Shown here: in pieces, positions 1 to 8,763 of the stretch | Position numbering within the stretch: position 1 is the first letter of the stretch | How the letters are laid out: each line of letters begins with the position of its first letter | Source of the DNA: Geodermatophilus sp. DSM 44513 | Lineage (GTDB): Bacteria; Actinomycetota; Actinomycetes; Mycobacteriales; Geodermatophilaceae | NCBI RefSeq assembly: GCF_032460525.1 | Contig: NZ_CP135963.1 | Coordinates: 2,418,001 to 2,482,000 of the forward strand | Direction: 5' to 3' | Length of the DNA: 64,000 bases | Position numbers and translations under genes: made by a program | Notes under the pieces: generated by a model | Seen by the model: only the letters and a program-made list of their open reading frames with translations | Told to the model about the DNA's origin: nothing | The model's database searches: none

Positions 1-1086
1 GGCCGCGTCGGGGGTGTCACCGGCGACCGGGTGCAGGCCGGCAAAGGCACGCGCCAGCTGGCGGGCCATCTCCGCCGGCACCGGCTCCCCGTCCACCTCA
101 CCCGGGGCGTCCCCACCCAGCAGCGTGGCCACCGACGCGACCACGTGCAGCAACACCCGCACCGGCGGCACATCGGACTCCCCCGGGCGCAGCACCAGGT
201 CCAGCAGCGCATCCACCGCCTTGTGCCCCCGCGTGCGCGGCGGACCGCTGACCGCCCCCGCGGCGTCCCCGCTGCCGGTGTCCGGGTCGTCGGCGACCGC
301 CCCCGCGGCGTCCCCGCCGCCGGTGTCCGGGTCGTCGGCGCCCACACTGTCGGCGTCCGGGTCGTCGGTCAGCGCGTCGGCACACGCCAGTAGTGCGGCG
401 TGCAGCGCCCGCGCCTCCGCCACCGTGCACACCACCGACACACACGCCATCCCCTCGGCCCGCTCGGCCCGCAGGTACACCCCCCGCTCGGTCAGCGCCG
501 CGGCCAACCGCCGCGCCACCGCCGCCGCGTCCCGGCGGGCCACCACCACCCGCGCCCGGGCCCCCAGCTGCGCCGGGGTGGTCACCTGCCGCCGCCGGCC
601 CACCCAGTCCAGCAGCTCCGCCTCCACCTGCCCGCGCAGCACGTCGTCGCCGATCGGAGCGACCTTGTCCACCAGGTGCCACAGGTGCCCGCGGTGCAGC
701 ACGCCGGCCTCCAGCGCGACCAGCGTGCCCGGCAACCGGTGCACCACCGTCAACGACTCGGCCAGCAACGCCTCCGCCGCCGGCTGGGTCAGGTTCAGCG
801 CGACCGCCAGCTCCGCGGTGGCCCACTCACTGACCGGCCGCAGCACCTCCGCCCGGCCCGCCCACCGATCAGCCGACATCGCCCCCGGCACACCCTGCGC
901 CCGGTCGACCGACGCCGGCCGCGACGCGGCGAACTCCGCCACCGCCCGCGCCCGCACCGCCACCTGCCGGGCGATCTCTCGATCGGCGGCCTGCACCACA
1001 CCCAACGCACCCGACGCCCACCCCACCGCCGGCGCAGCCAGACCCTCGCTGCGGGGCGGCACAGTGTCGGACACGTGTTCGATCAT
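1..1086 (-). CDS. DUF222 / HNH endonuclease-family protein, 3' end outside window
   Basis: An open frame runs from ATG at 1086 to the left edge with no stop, giving 362 codons. The translation begins MIEHVSDTVPPRSEG and continues as an alanine/arginine-rich helical protein typical of the actinobacterial DUF222 (13E12 repeat) family, including the characteristic stretch around LHRGHLWHLVDKV. In complete family members a C-terminal HNH nuclease motif follows; that part would lie left of base 1 and cannot be seen. Near the 3' side two 15-residue direct repeats (DDPDTGGGDAAGAVA-like) are coded by 45-bp tandem DNA repeats. These proteins are multi-copy in Geodermatophilaceae and Mycobacteriaceae; their role is unproven and often assumed to be mobile-element related. 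Family assignment is from sequence style, not a search. Confidence 0.8.
   Translation of the reverse strand, partial: MIEHVSDTVPPRSEGLAAPAVGWASGALGVVQAADREIARQVAVRARAVAEFAASRPASVDRAQGVPGAMSADRWAGRAEVLRPVSEWATAELAVALNLTQPAAEALLAESLTVVHRLPGTLVALEAGVLHRGHLWHLVDKVAPIGDDVLRGQVEAELLDWVGRRRQVTTPAQLGARARVVVARRDAAAVARRLAAALTERGVYLRAERAEGMACVSVVCTVAEARALHAALLACADALTDDPDADSVGADDPDTGGGDAAGAVADDPDTGSGDAAGAVSGPPRTRGHKAVDALLDLVLRPGESDVPPVRVLLHVVASVATLLGGDAPGEVDGEPVPAEMARQLARAFAGLHPVAGDTPDAA
250..339. repeat. Two 45-bp tandem repeats inside the DUF222 gene
   Basis: The segment starting at 250 is repeated in register at 295 with one or two substitutions, and a degenerate third partial copy follows to about 368. 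The repeat length is a multiple of three, so the reading frame is kept and 15 residues are duplicated (Asp/Gly/Ala-rich linker). Confidence 0.8.
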
Positions 1087-1360
1087 AATCCCCGGCAACG
1101 ACCGGAGCAAGACGAAAGTGCAGTTCAGGACGCTGAGAGGATCCGCGACCAGCCACCTCCGGCAGGCGACCGCGCTACCGCACGGACGACGGCGGGCAGG
1201 CCGCTCCGGACCTACTGGCCCACCCGGACGGCAGGGCGGCACCCGGCTCGCACAGCCGCGGGCGGCAGCGCTCCGACCGCGCTTGTGTGCGGCGGCGGAC
1301 CCCTCCTAGCCTCCTGACCAGTGACCCCCGTCACCGGGCACGCCGAGGTCAGGAGCCAGT

Positions 1361-2362
<1,002 letters not shown>

Positions 2363-2364
2363 CC

Positions 2365-2991
2365 GTGGTGGACGCCGAGGCGCTCACCGCCTGGGTGCGG
2401 GAGTTCGCCCGCCTCGTGCACGAGCGGCGCGACGAGCTCACCCGGCTGGACTCCGCCATCGGGGACGCCGACCACGGCGCCAACCTCGACCGCGGGATGA
2501 CCGCCGCCGTCGCCGCCCTGGAGGCCCAGTCGGCCGGCGAGCCGGCGGCGGTCCTGAAGACCACCGCGACCACACTGATCAAGACCGTCGGCGGCGCCAG
2601 CGGCCCGCTCTACGGCACCTTCTTCCTGCGCGCGGCCGGCGCCCTGGACGGCCCGGACGGCGCCGCACTGGCGAAGGCGGTGCGGGCCGGGTACGACGGC
2701 GTGGTGGCCCGCGGCAAGGCCGAGCGCGGGGACAAGACGATGCTCGACGCGCTCGGCCCGGCGTGCGACGCCCTCGACGAGGCGCTCACCGCCGGCAAGC
2801 CGCTGGAGGAGGCGCTGGGCGCGGCCGCGCAGGCGGCGGCCGCCGGGCGGGACGCCACCGCGCCGCTGGTCGCCCGCAAGGGCCGGGCCAGCTACCTCGG
2901 CGAGCGCAGCGCCGGCCACGTCGACCCCGGTGCGGCGTCGGTGACGCTGCTGGTCGAGGCTGCCGCCACCGCGCTGGCCGGCAGGGGCTGA
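2365..2991 (+). CDS. dhaL: Dihydroxyacetone kinase, ADP-binding DhaL subunit
   Basis: 208 aa from GTG at 2365 (a second GTG follows at 2368), two bases after the dhaK stop. DhaL holds ADP/ATP through two magnesium ions and passes phosphate to Dha on DhaK. The signature DSAIGDADHGANLDRG (residues 29-44, with Asp34, Asp36 and His37) and the GGASGPLYGTFF motif are intact. The frame is open upstream into dhaK, but the close spacing and family length fix the start here. Function is known for the family; the assignment is from these motifs. Confidence 0.95.
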   Translation: MVDAEALTAWVREFARLVHERRDELTRLDSAIGDADHGANLDRGMTAAVAALEAQSAGEPAAVLKTTATTLIKTVGGASGPLYGTFFLRAAGALDGPDGAALAKAVRAGYDGVVARGKAERGDKTMLDALGPACDALDEALTAGKPLEEALGAAAQAAAAGRDATAPLVARKGRASYLGERSAGHVDPGAASVTLLVEAAATALAGRG

Positions 2992-2995
2992 CGGC

Positions 2996-3406
2996 GTGCC
3001 CGTCGGGCTGGTGGTCGTCTCGCACAGCCGCGCGCTGGCCGATGCCGCGGTCGAGCTCGCCCGCGGCATGCTGCCCGGCCGGGAGCAGTCGATCGAGGTC
3101 GCGGCCGGCGACGTCGACGGTGGCCTGGGCACCGACGCCACCGCGATCGCCGACGCGGTGACCGCGGCCGACAGCGGGGACGGCGTCGTCGTGCTGATGG
3201 ACCTCGGCAGCGCGGTGCTGTCCGCCGAGACCGCGCTGGAGCTGCTGGACGACGACGTCCGCGAGCGGGTCGTCCTCTCCCCCGCACCGCTGGTCGAGGG
3301 GCTGGTCGGTGCCGCGGTCACCGCGGCGGCGGGAGCGGACCGCGACCGGGTCGCCGCCGAGGCGCTGCGCGGCCTGGCCCCCAAGCAGGCCCACCTGTCC
3401 GGCTGA
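2996..3406 (+). CDS. dhaM: DhaM phosphocarrier subunit, EIIA-only form
   Basis: 136 aa from GTG at 2996. It is a mannose-type EIIA domain that accepts phosphate from HPr on the N-terminal histidine (GLVVVSHSRALADAA, His10) and rephosphorylates the ADP bound to DhaL. E. coli DhaM carries extra HPr-like and EI-like domains; this protein is the short form, so it must rely on the general PTS proteins encoded elsewhere. Motifs VLMDLGSAVLSAE and the His box are clear. It is the last gene of the dha operon and converges on the BetT gene. Confidence 0.9.
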   Translation: MPVGLVVVSHSRALADAAVELARGMLPGREQSIEVAAGDVDGGLGTDATAIADAVTAADSGDGVVVLMDLGSAVLSAETALELLDDDVRERVVLSPAPLVEGLVGAAVTAAAGADRDRVAAEALRGLAPKQAHLSG

Positions 3407-3526
3407 ACGGCCTTCCTGCAGGGGCCCACCCCGAGCGGCTACGGCCTTCCTGCAGGGGCCCGCCGCGAGCGTGCGAGCGGTGGGGGGCAGGGAGGTCCTT
3501 CACGGGGGCAGGGAGATCCTCCTTCA
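3405..3526. repeat. Dispersed intergenic hairpin element, family 1, copy A (one full, one partial unit)
   Basis: Between dhaM and betT (convergent). A partial unit (3405-3438) and a full unit (3439-3526) share ACGGCCTTCCTGCAGGGGCC. The full unit continues CGCCGCGAGCGTGCGAGCGG and then a G-rich run ending GGGAGGTCCTTC. The outer arms GGCCTTCC / GGGAGGTCC can pair, giving a terminator-like hairpin. It aligns base for base with copies at 25589-25656 (inverted), 54161-54220 (inverted) and 62793-62860. It runs up to the betT stop codon. Confidence 0.8.
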
Positions 3527-5605
3527 GTCGCGGGTGGGCCCCTCGGCGCTCGACCGACGGACGGCGGGGGTCGGCTCCTGGAGCCGGAGGAGCTCGAGGT
3601 GCCGCTCGTAGTGGTCCAGGACGTCGTCGATCAACTGTGAGTGGGTGTAGCCCATGACGTCGTGGCCCAGCGCTCCCTCCCCCACCTGGACCTGCAACCG
3701 CGGGTAGGTGTCCCCGTGCGCGCGGGTCCGACCCCCGTGACCGAGGACCGGTAGGGCCCGCATGCGGAGCCGGTAGTGGAACGGGTGCTCGCTCCCGAGG
3801 TCCGCCGTGAGCTCGGTGGACGACCCGTCCAGCGCGCCGGCCGACCGTCGCACCTGGGCGTCGATGCCCTGGCCGCACAACTCGCCGGCGACCTCCCGGA
3901 GCGCGGGCACCGCCACCTCCTCGAGGTAGTCCTCGGCCGAGTTCTCACCGGCGAACGCCATGGCCCGCCTCCGCCGGACGCGCCGCCCCGACGGTCGGCG
4001 CCCGCCCGCAGGGGCGGCGAGCACCCGGCTCGACAGTCCGGGGAGGGCCGGCAGGGGACCGGACGCCCGGAGCGACTCCAGCCGCAGGGCCCGGTGGAGG
4101 CCGACCATGACCAGCACCATCACGAACGCGAACGGCAGTCCCATGATGATCGTGGCGTTCTGCAGGGCGGGGACGCCGCCCACGACGAGCATCGCGGCGG
4201 TGAGCAGTCCGGTCGCCACTGCCCAGAAGATGCGCAGGCCCGCGCCGGCGTCGTCCTTCGGCCTGGCCAGGTGGGACGACAGGTTGGCCATCACCAGGGC
4301 GCCGGAGTCGGCCGAGGTGACGTAGAAGAGCAGGCCGACGAAGGTGGCGACCGCGCCGATGAACGGGAAGGCCGGGTAGTCCATGAGGAGGGTGTAGAAG
4401 CCCTGCTCAGGGGTGTTCGCGGCCAGCTCCCCGAAGGCTGCGTCCCCGCTGCGCACCCGGTCGATGGCGCTGTTCCCGAAGATCGAGATCCACATGACGA
4501 TGTAGCTGAACGGGATGAGCATCGTCCCGGCCACGAACTGGCGGATCGTCCGCCCCCGGGAGATGCGGGCGAGGAACAGGCCGACGAAGGCCGCCCACGC
4601 GGTCCACCAGGCCCAGAAGAACAACGTCCAGGCGTTCAGCCACTCGACGGGGCGGTCGAAGGCGAAGGTCTGCATCGTCAGGCTCGGGAAGGTGCTGACG
4701 AAGTCCCCGACGTTGAGGACGAGCGCGTCGAGCAGGAAGGTCGTCCTCCCGGCCACGAGGACGAAGAGGGCCAGGCCGACGGCCAGCAGGACGTTCAGCT
4801 GCGAGAGCCGCTTGATCCCCCGGTCGATGCCGCTCACGGCCGACACCGTGGCCGCTCCGACGGCCAGGACGATCAGCCCGATCTGCGCCGCACGCCCCTC
4901 GGGGATGCCGAAGAGCACGCTCAGGCCGAAGTTGAGCTGGACGACGCCGATGCCCAGCGACGTGGCCACCCCGAAGATCGTGCCCAGGATCGCGGCGAGG
5001 TCGACGCCGTGCCCGAGGGCGCCGTGGATCCGCTTGCCGAAGACGGGGTAGAGCGCCGACCGGATCGCCAGCGGCAGGTTCCGGCGGTAGGCGGCGTAGG
5101 CCAGCGCCATCCCCATCAGGGCGTACATCCCCCACCCGGTGATGCCGTAGTGGAAGAGCGTCCAGACGGTCGCCTCGCGCGCCGCTGCCACGGTCTCCCC
5201 CTCGCCGACCGGCGGAGCGAGGTACTGCGTCACCGGCTCGGCGACCGCGAAGAACATCAGGTCGGTGCCGATACCGGCGGCGAAGAGCATGGCCGCCCAG
5301 GCGAAGGTGCTGTACTCCGGGGCGGAGTGCTCCGGCCCCAGCTTGGTCGTGCCGTAGCGGGAGACGCCCAGGAACAGCACGAACACCAGGACGGCGGTCG
5401 CGAACAGGATGTAGAACCAGCCGAACCACTGCGACATCCAGCCCACCAGCGCGCCGATGGTGTCCCCGGCGGCAGCCGGGGACACCATCGCCCAGAGCGC
5501 GATCGCCACCACACCGGTCGCCGCACCGTAGAAGACCGGGCCCTTGATCCGGGTCGGCGGCTCGGGCTCGGTGGTGGCCTCCGGGGAGGCCGTTCGTTCA
5601 CTCAT
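3524..5605 (-). CDS. betT: BCCT-family choline/betaine transporter, BetT-like
   Basis: 693 aa from ATG at 5605 (upstream sequence reads GGAGTCCTCCC). It is a 12-helix sodium- or proton-coupled transporter for quaternary ammonium compounds. The segment around residues 109-128 reads GIGTDLMFFAVAEPVTQY, matching the BetT choline subtype rather than the BetP form, and the BCCT signature FFWAWWTAWAAFVGLFLARISRGR is at about 329-352. After helix 12 (about residue 520) there is a long hydrophilic cytoplasmic tail of roughly 170 residues, as in E. coli BetT, where the tail senses osmotic strength. Expected role: choline uptake for glycine betaine synthesis or catabolism. No bet synthesis genes are nearby. 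Confidence 0.93.
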   Translation of the reverse strand: MSERTASPEATTEPEPPTRIKGPVFYGAATGVVAIALWAMVSPAAAGDTIGALVGWMSQWFGWFYILFATAVLVFVLFLGVSRYGTTKLGPEHSAPEYSTFAWAAMLFAAGIGTDLMFFAVAEPVTQYLAPPVGEGETVAAAREATVWTLFHYGITGWGMYALMGMALAYAAYRRNLPLAIRSALYPVFGKRIHGALGHGVDLAAILGTIFGVATSLGIGVVQLNFGLSVLFGIPEGRAAQIGLIVLAVGAATVSAVSGIDRGIKRLSQLNVLLAVGLALFVLVAGRTTFLLDALVLNVGDFVSTFPSLTMQTFAFDRPVEWLNAWTLFFWAWWTAWAAFVGLFLARISRGRTIRQFVAGTMLIPFSYIVMWISIFGNSAIDRVRSGDAAFGELAANTPEQGFYTLLMDYPAFPFIGAVATFVGLLFYVTSADSGALVMANLSSHLARPKDDAGAGLRIFWAVATGLLTAAMLVVGGVPALQNATIIMGLPFAFVMVLVMVGLHRALRLESLRASGPLPALPGLSSRVLAAPAGGRRPSGRRVRRRRAMAFAGENSAEDYLEEVAVPALREVAGELCGQGIDAQVRRSAGALDGSSTELTADLGSEHPFHYRLRMRALPVLGHGGRTRAHGDTYPRLQVQVGEGALGHDVMGYTHSQLIDDVLDHYERHLELLRLQEPTPAVRRSSAEGPTRD

Positions 5606-5839
5606 GGGAGGACTCCAGGGGCAGGTCGTGCGGCACGGGCGGGTGGTCGGCGGACGGCGTCCGGGCGTCGAGGACGTGCACCGCTCGTCACCGAGGACCG
5701 GTCGGCATCCTCTCCCGACGAACGGCGACCGGGCCAACAGGGGCACGTCAGGGCTGGACCGGGCACCGCCTGGACGCCGGGGTCGCCGCTGATCCCCGTT
5801 CCGCCGCTGACCGTCGGACCCGGCTGCGATCATGGTGCC

Positions 5840-7372
5840 GTGCTGCTCGCCGACGTCGTCGCCGCCTCCGCCGAGGTCGCGGCCACCCGCTCGCGCACGG
5901 CCAAGGCCGCGGCGATCGCCGGGCTGCTGCGCCGCGCGGGGGACGACGAGGTGCCCGCGGTGACCGCCTGGCTGGCCGGCGACACCCTGCAGGGCCGGGT
6001 CGGCGTCGGCTGGCGCACGCTCACCCGGCTGGCGACCGACCCGGCCGGGGAGCCGCGGCTGGCCGTCGGTGACGTCGACTCCGCGCTCACCGGGCTGGCC
6101 GGCACGACCGGCACCGGGTCGGCGGCCCGTCGGGAGGCGCTGCTCGGGGAGCTGTTCGCCGCGGCCACCGCCGACGAGCAGCGGTTCCTGGTCCGGCTGC
6201 TGACCGGCGAGCTGCGGCAGGGGGCGCTGGAGGGCGTCGTCCTGGACGCGACCGCTGCCGCCGCCGACGTCCCGGCCGCCGCCGTGCGGCGAGCGTTCAT
6301 GCTGTCCGGCAGCCTGCCGGCCACCGCCACGACCGCGCTGGCCGGCGGTGTCCCGGCCCTGGCGGCGGTGCGGCTGCGGGTCGGCCGGCCGGTGCGCCCG
6401 ATGCTGGCCAGCCCGGGCTCCTCGCTGGACGCCGCGCTGGCCGACCTGGGCGCCGAGGTCACGGTGGAGCACAAGCTCGACGGCGCCCGCATCCAGGTGC
6501 ACCGCGACGGCGACGCCGTCCGCGTCTGGACCCGCACGCTGCGCGAGGTCACCCACGGGGTGCCCGAGGTGGTCGCGCTGGTGCGGTCGCTGCCGTGCCG
6601 CACCGCCGTCCTCGACGGGGAGACCCTCGCCCTGGACGACGACGGCCGCCCGCGCGCCTTCCAGGACACGATGAGCCGCTTCGGCACCACCGCGGGTGAC
6701 GCCGACGTCCTGCTCAGCCCGTTCTTCTTCGACCTGCTGCACCTCGACGGCGCCGACCTGCTCGACGAGCCGCTGGCCGCCCGCCTCGACGCGCTCGCCG
6801 GCCTGCTCGCCGGCGAGCAGCACGCCGCGCTGCGGATGCCCGGCGTGCGCCGGCCGACGCCGGAGCAGGCCGCCGACGTGCTGGACGAGGCGCTCGGCAC
6901 CGGCCACGAGGGCGTCGTGGTCAAGGCGCTCGGCTCGGCCTACGCCGCGGGCCGGCGCGGGCGGGCGTGGCAGAAGGTCAAGCCGGTGCACACCCTGGAC
7001 CTGGTCGTGCTCGGCGCGGAGTGGGGGTACGGCCGGCGGGCCGGGAAGCTGTCCAACATCCACCTCGGCGCGCGGGACCCCGACGGCGGCGAGCCGGTGA
7101 TGGTCGGCAAGACGTTCAAGGGGATGACCGACGAGCTGCTGGACTGGCAGACCGCCACCTTCCCGGCGCTGGCCCGCGAGCGGCCCGAGTGGGGCGTGCA
7201 GCTGCGGCCGGAGCTGGTCGTGGAGGTGGCCCTGGACGGCGCCCAGCGCAGCCCCCGCTACCCCGGTGGCCTGGCGCTGCGCTTCGCCCGGGTGCTGCGC
7301 TACCGCCCGGACCGGACGGCGGCCGACGCCGACACCCTCGACGCCGTCCGGGCGCTGCTCGCCGGCGGCTGA
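5840..7372 (+). CDS. ligB: ATP-dependent DNA ligase, LigB type
   Basis: 510 aa from GTG at 5840; the frame is open much further upstream, but only the part from 5840 looks like protein of this family, which is usually about 500-510 aa. Domains: N-terminal DNA-binding domain (1-180), adenylation domain with nucleotidyl-lysine motif VEHKLDGARIQVH (Lys212), and OB-fold C-terminus. Motif V reads WQKVKP. It seals nicks in DNA using ATP. In actinobacteria this is an accessory ligase beside the essential NAD-dependent LigA. It appears to be a single-gene transcript. Confidence 0.93.
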   Translation: MLLADVVAASAEVAATRSRTAKAAAIAGLLRRAGDDEVPAVTAWLAGDTLQGRVGVGWRTLTRLATDPAGEPRLAVGDVDSALTGLAGTTGTGSAARREALLGELFAAATADEQRFLVRLLTGELRQGALEGVVLDATAAAADVPAAAVRRAFMLSGSLPATATTALAGGVPALAAVRLRVGRPVRPMLASPGSSLDAALADLGAEVTVEHKLDGARIQVHRDGDAVRVWTRTLREVTHGVPEVVALVRSLPCRTAVLDGETLALDDDGRPRAFQDTMSRFGTTAGDADVLLSPFFFDLLHLDGADLLDEPLAARLDALAGLLAGEQHAALRMPGVRRPTPEQAADVLDEALGTGHEGVVVKALGSAYAAGRRGRAWQKVKPVHTLDLVVLGAEWGYGRRAGKLSNIHLGARDPDGGEPVMVGKTFKGMTDELLDWQTATFPALARERPEWGVQLRPELVVEVALDGAQRSPRYPGGLALRFARVLRYRPDRTAADADTLDAVRALLAGG

Positions 7373-7416
7373 GCGGAGCCGCTGCGCCCGCACCCCGGCG
7401 GGAGTAGACACGACCC

Positions 7417-8763
7417 ATGACCGAGCAGGCTGCCGACGGCGACCACCGGACCCCCCGCCCGGCCGACCCGCACCACCTGGAGCAGCTGCGGGCGGCGACG
7501 GACCGGGCAGCCGCGACCGCCGAGCCGCTGTCCTCCCCGCACGACGGCGCACCGGGGGAGGTGCTGGACCGTGCCGAGCAGGCGGTCGAGGCGGCCGCGG
7601 ACGACCTGCTGGCGCTCAGCCGGGACCTGCACGCCCACCCCGAGGTGGGCTACGAGGAGCACCGCTCGGTGCGGGCCGTCGCCGACCTGCTGGGCCGGCA
7701 CGGGGTCGAGGCCGAGGTGGGGGTGCACGGCCTGGACACCGCGCTGCGGGCGCGCACCGGCAGCGGTGGGCCGACCGTGGCCGTGCTCGCGGAGTACGAC
7801 GCGCTGCCGGGCATCGGGCACGGCTGCGGGCACAACGTCATCTGCGCCTCGGCCGTCGGGGCCTTCCTCGGGCTGCACGCCGTGCTGTCCGCCGGCGGGG
7901 TGCCCGGCACGGTGCTGCTGCTCGGCACCCCGGCGGAGGAGGGTGGCGGCGGCAAGGAGCTGATGGCCCGCGACGGCGCCCTCGACGGCGTGGACGCCGT
8001 GGTGATGCTGCACCCGTTCACCTACGACGCCGCGGTGCAGCCCTTCCTGGGCCGCCGCCAGCTGCAGGTGACCTACACCGGCATCGCCGCGCACGCCTCG
8101 GCGCAGCCGTTCATGGGCCGCAACGCCCTGGACGCGGTGGTGGCCGGCTACCAGGGGGTGGCGATGCTGCGCCAGCACGTCCCCGACACCGACCGGGTGC
8201 ACGGGGTGATCACCGACGGCGGGCAGCGGCCGAACGTCGTCCCGGAGACGGCCTCGGCGCTGTACTACGTGCGCTCGGCGACGCCGGAGACCCTCGCCGA
8301 CCTCTGCTCCCGGGTGGAGGCGATCGCGGTGGCCGCCGCCGCGATGACCGGCTGCGGGTATGAGCTGCACTGGGACGAGCAGCCGGCCTACCTCCCGGTC
8401 CGGGCCAACCTGGAGCTCGCCGCCCGCTGGACGCGCCACCAGGAGCGGCGCGGGCGCACCGCGCTGCCACCGGGGGTGACGCCGGCGTCGCTGGCTGGCT
8501 CCACCGACCTGGGCAACGTCAGCGTCCGGGTGCCCGCGATCCACCCGATGATCGCCATCGCCGACCCGGACGTCTCCCTGCACACCACGCAGTTCGCCGC
8601 CGCGGCGGCCTCGCCGGCCGGGGACGCCGCGGTGCTGGACGGCGCGGTGGGCCTGGCGCTGACCGCGCTGGACGTGCTGTGCGACCCGGCCGTGCTGGCG
8701 GCGGCCCGGGCGGAGTTCGAGGCCGCCGGCGGGGTGCTCGACCTGGCGGGGGTCCTGGGGTGA
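7417..8763 (+). CDS. M20-family amidohydrolase (p-aminobenzoyl-glutamate hydrolase-like)
   Basis: 448 aa. It is a zinc metallopeptidase-fold amidohydrolase; family members cleave N-acyl or N-aryl amino acids. Metal-binding motifs are visible: AEYDALPGIGHGCGHNVI, then TPAEEGGGGKELM with the catalytic Glu pair. ATG at 7417 lies just downstream of a TAGACA -10-like hexamer, so the message may have a very short leader. The stop overlaps the GTG of the AbgT transporter (GTGA). This pairing matches AbgB-AbgT, which in E. coli takes up and splits p-aminobenzoyl-glutamate. Substrate here is inferred from the neighbour only. Confidence 0.88.
   Translation: MTEQAADGDHRTPRPADPHHLEQLRAATDRAAATAEPLSSPHDGAPGEVLDRAEQAVEAAADDLLALSRDLHAHPEVGYEEHRSVRAVADLLGRHGVEAEVGVHGLDTALRARTGSGGPTVAVLAEYDALPGIGHGCGHNVICASAVGAFLGLHAVLSAGGVPGTVLLLGTPAEEGGGGKELMARDGALDGVDAVVMLHPFTYDAAVQPFLGRRQLQVTYTGIAAHASAQPFMGRNALDAVVAGYQGVAMLRQHVPDTDRVHGVITDGGQRPNVVPETASALYYVRSATPETLADLCSRVEAIAVAAAAMTGCGYELHWDEQPAYLPVRANLELAARWTRHQERRGRTALPPGVTPASLAGSTDLGNVSVRVPAIHPMIAIADPDVSLHTTQFAAAAASPAGDAAVLDGAVGLALTALDVLCDPAVLAAARAEFEAAGGVLDLAGVLG

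Noticed and set aside
14..1317. Several long plus-strand frames at the left edge
   Set aside because: They are antisense to the DUF222 gene, which has coherent protein sequence on the minus strand.
3776..5839. Plus-strand open frame joined to the ligase gene
   Set aside because: It is the antisense of the transporter, rich in Arg/Gly/His with no family pattern; the ligase family length fits the GTG at 5840.
5606..5839. Searched the gap between betT and ligB for an operator or RNA element
   Set aside because: No inverted repeat or conserved element visible beyond ordinary GC-rich sequence.
3524..7552. A very long minus-strand open frame of about 4 kb across the BetT gene, the gap and the DNA ligase gene
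   Set aside because: Only the part from ATG 5605 has BCCT sequence. The rest is the high-GC antisense shadow of the ligase, with Arg/Gly/Pro-rich nonsense.
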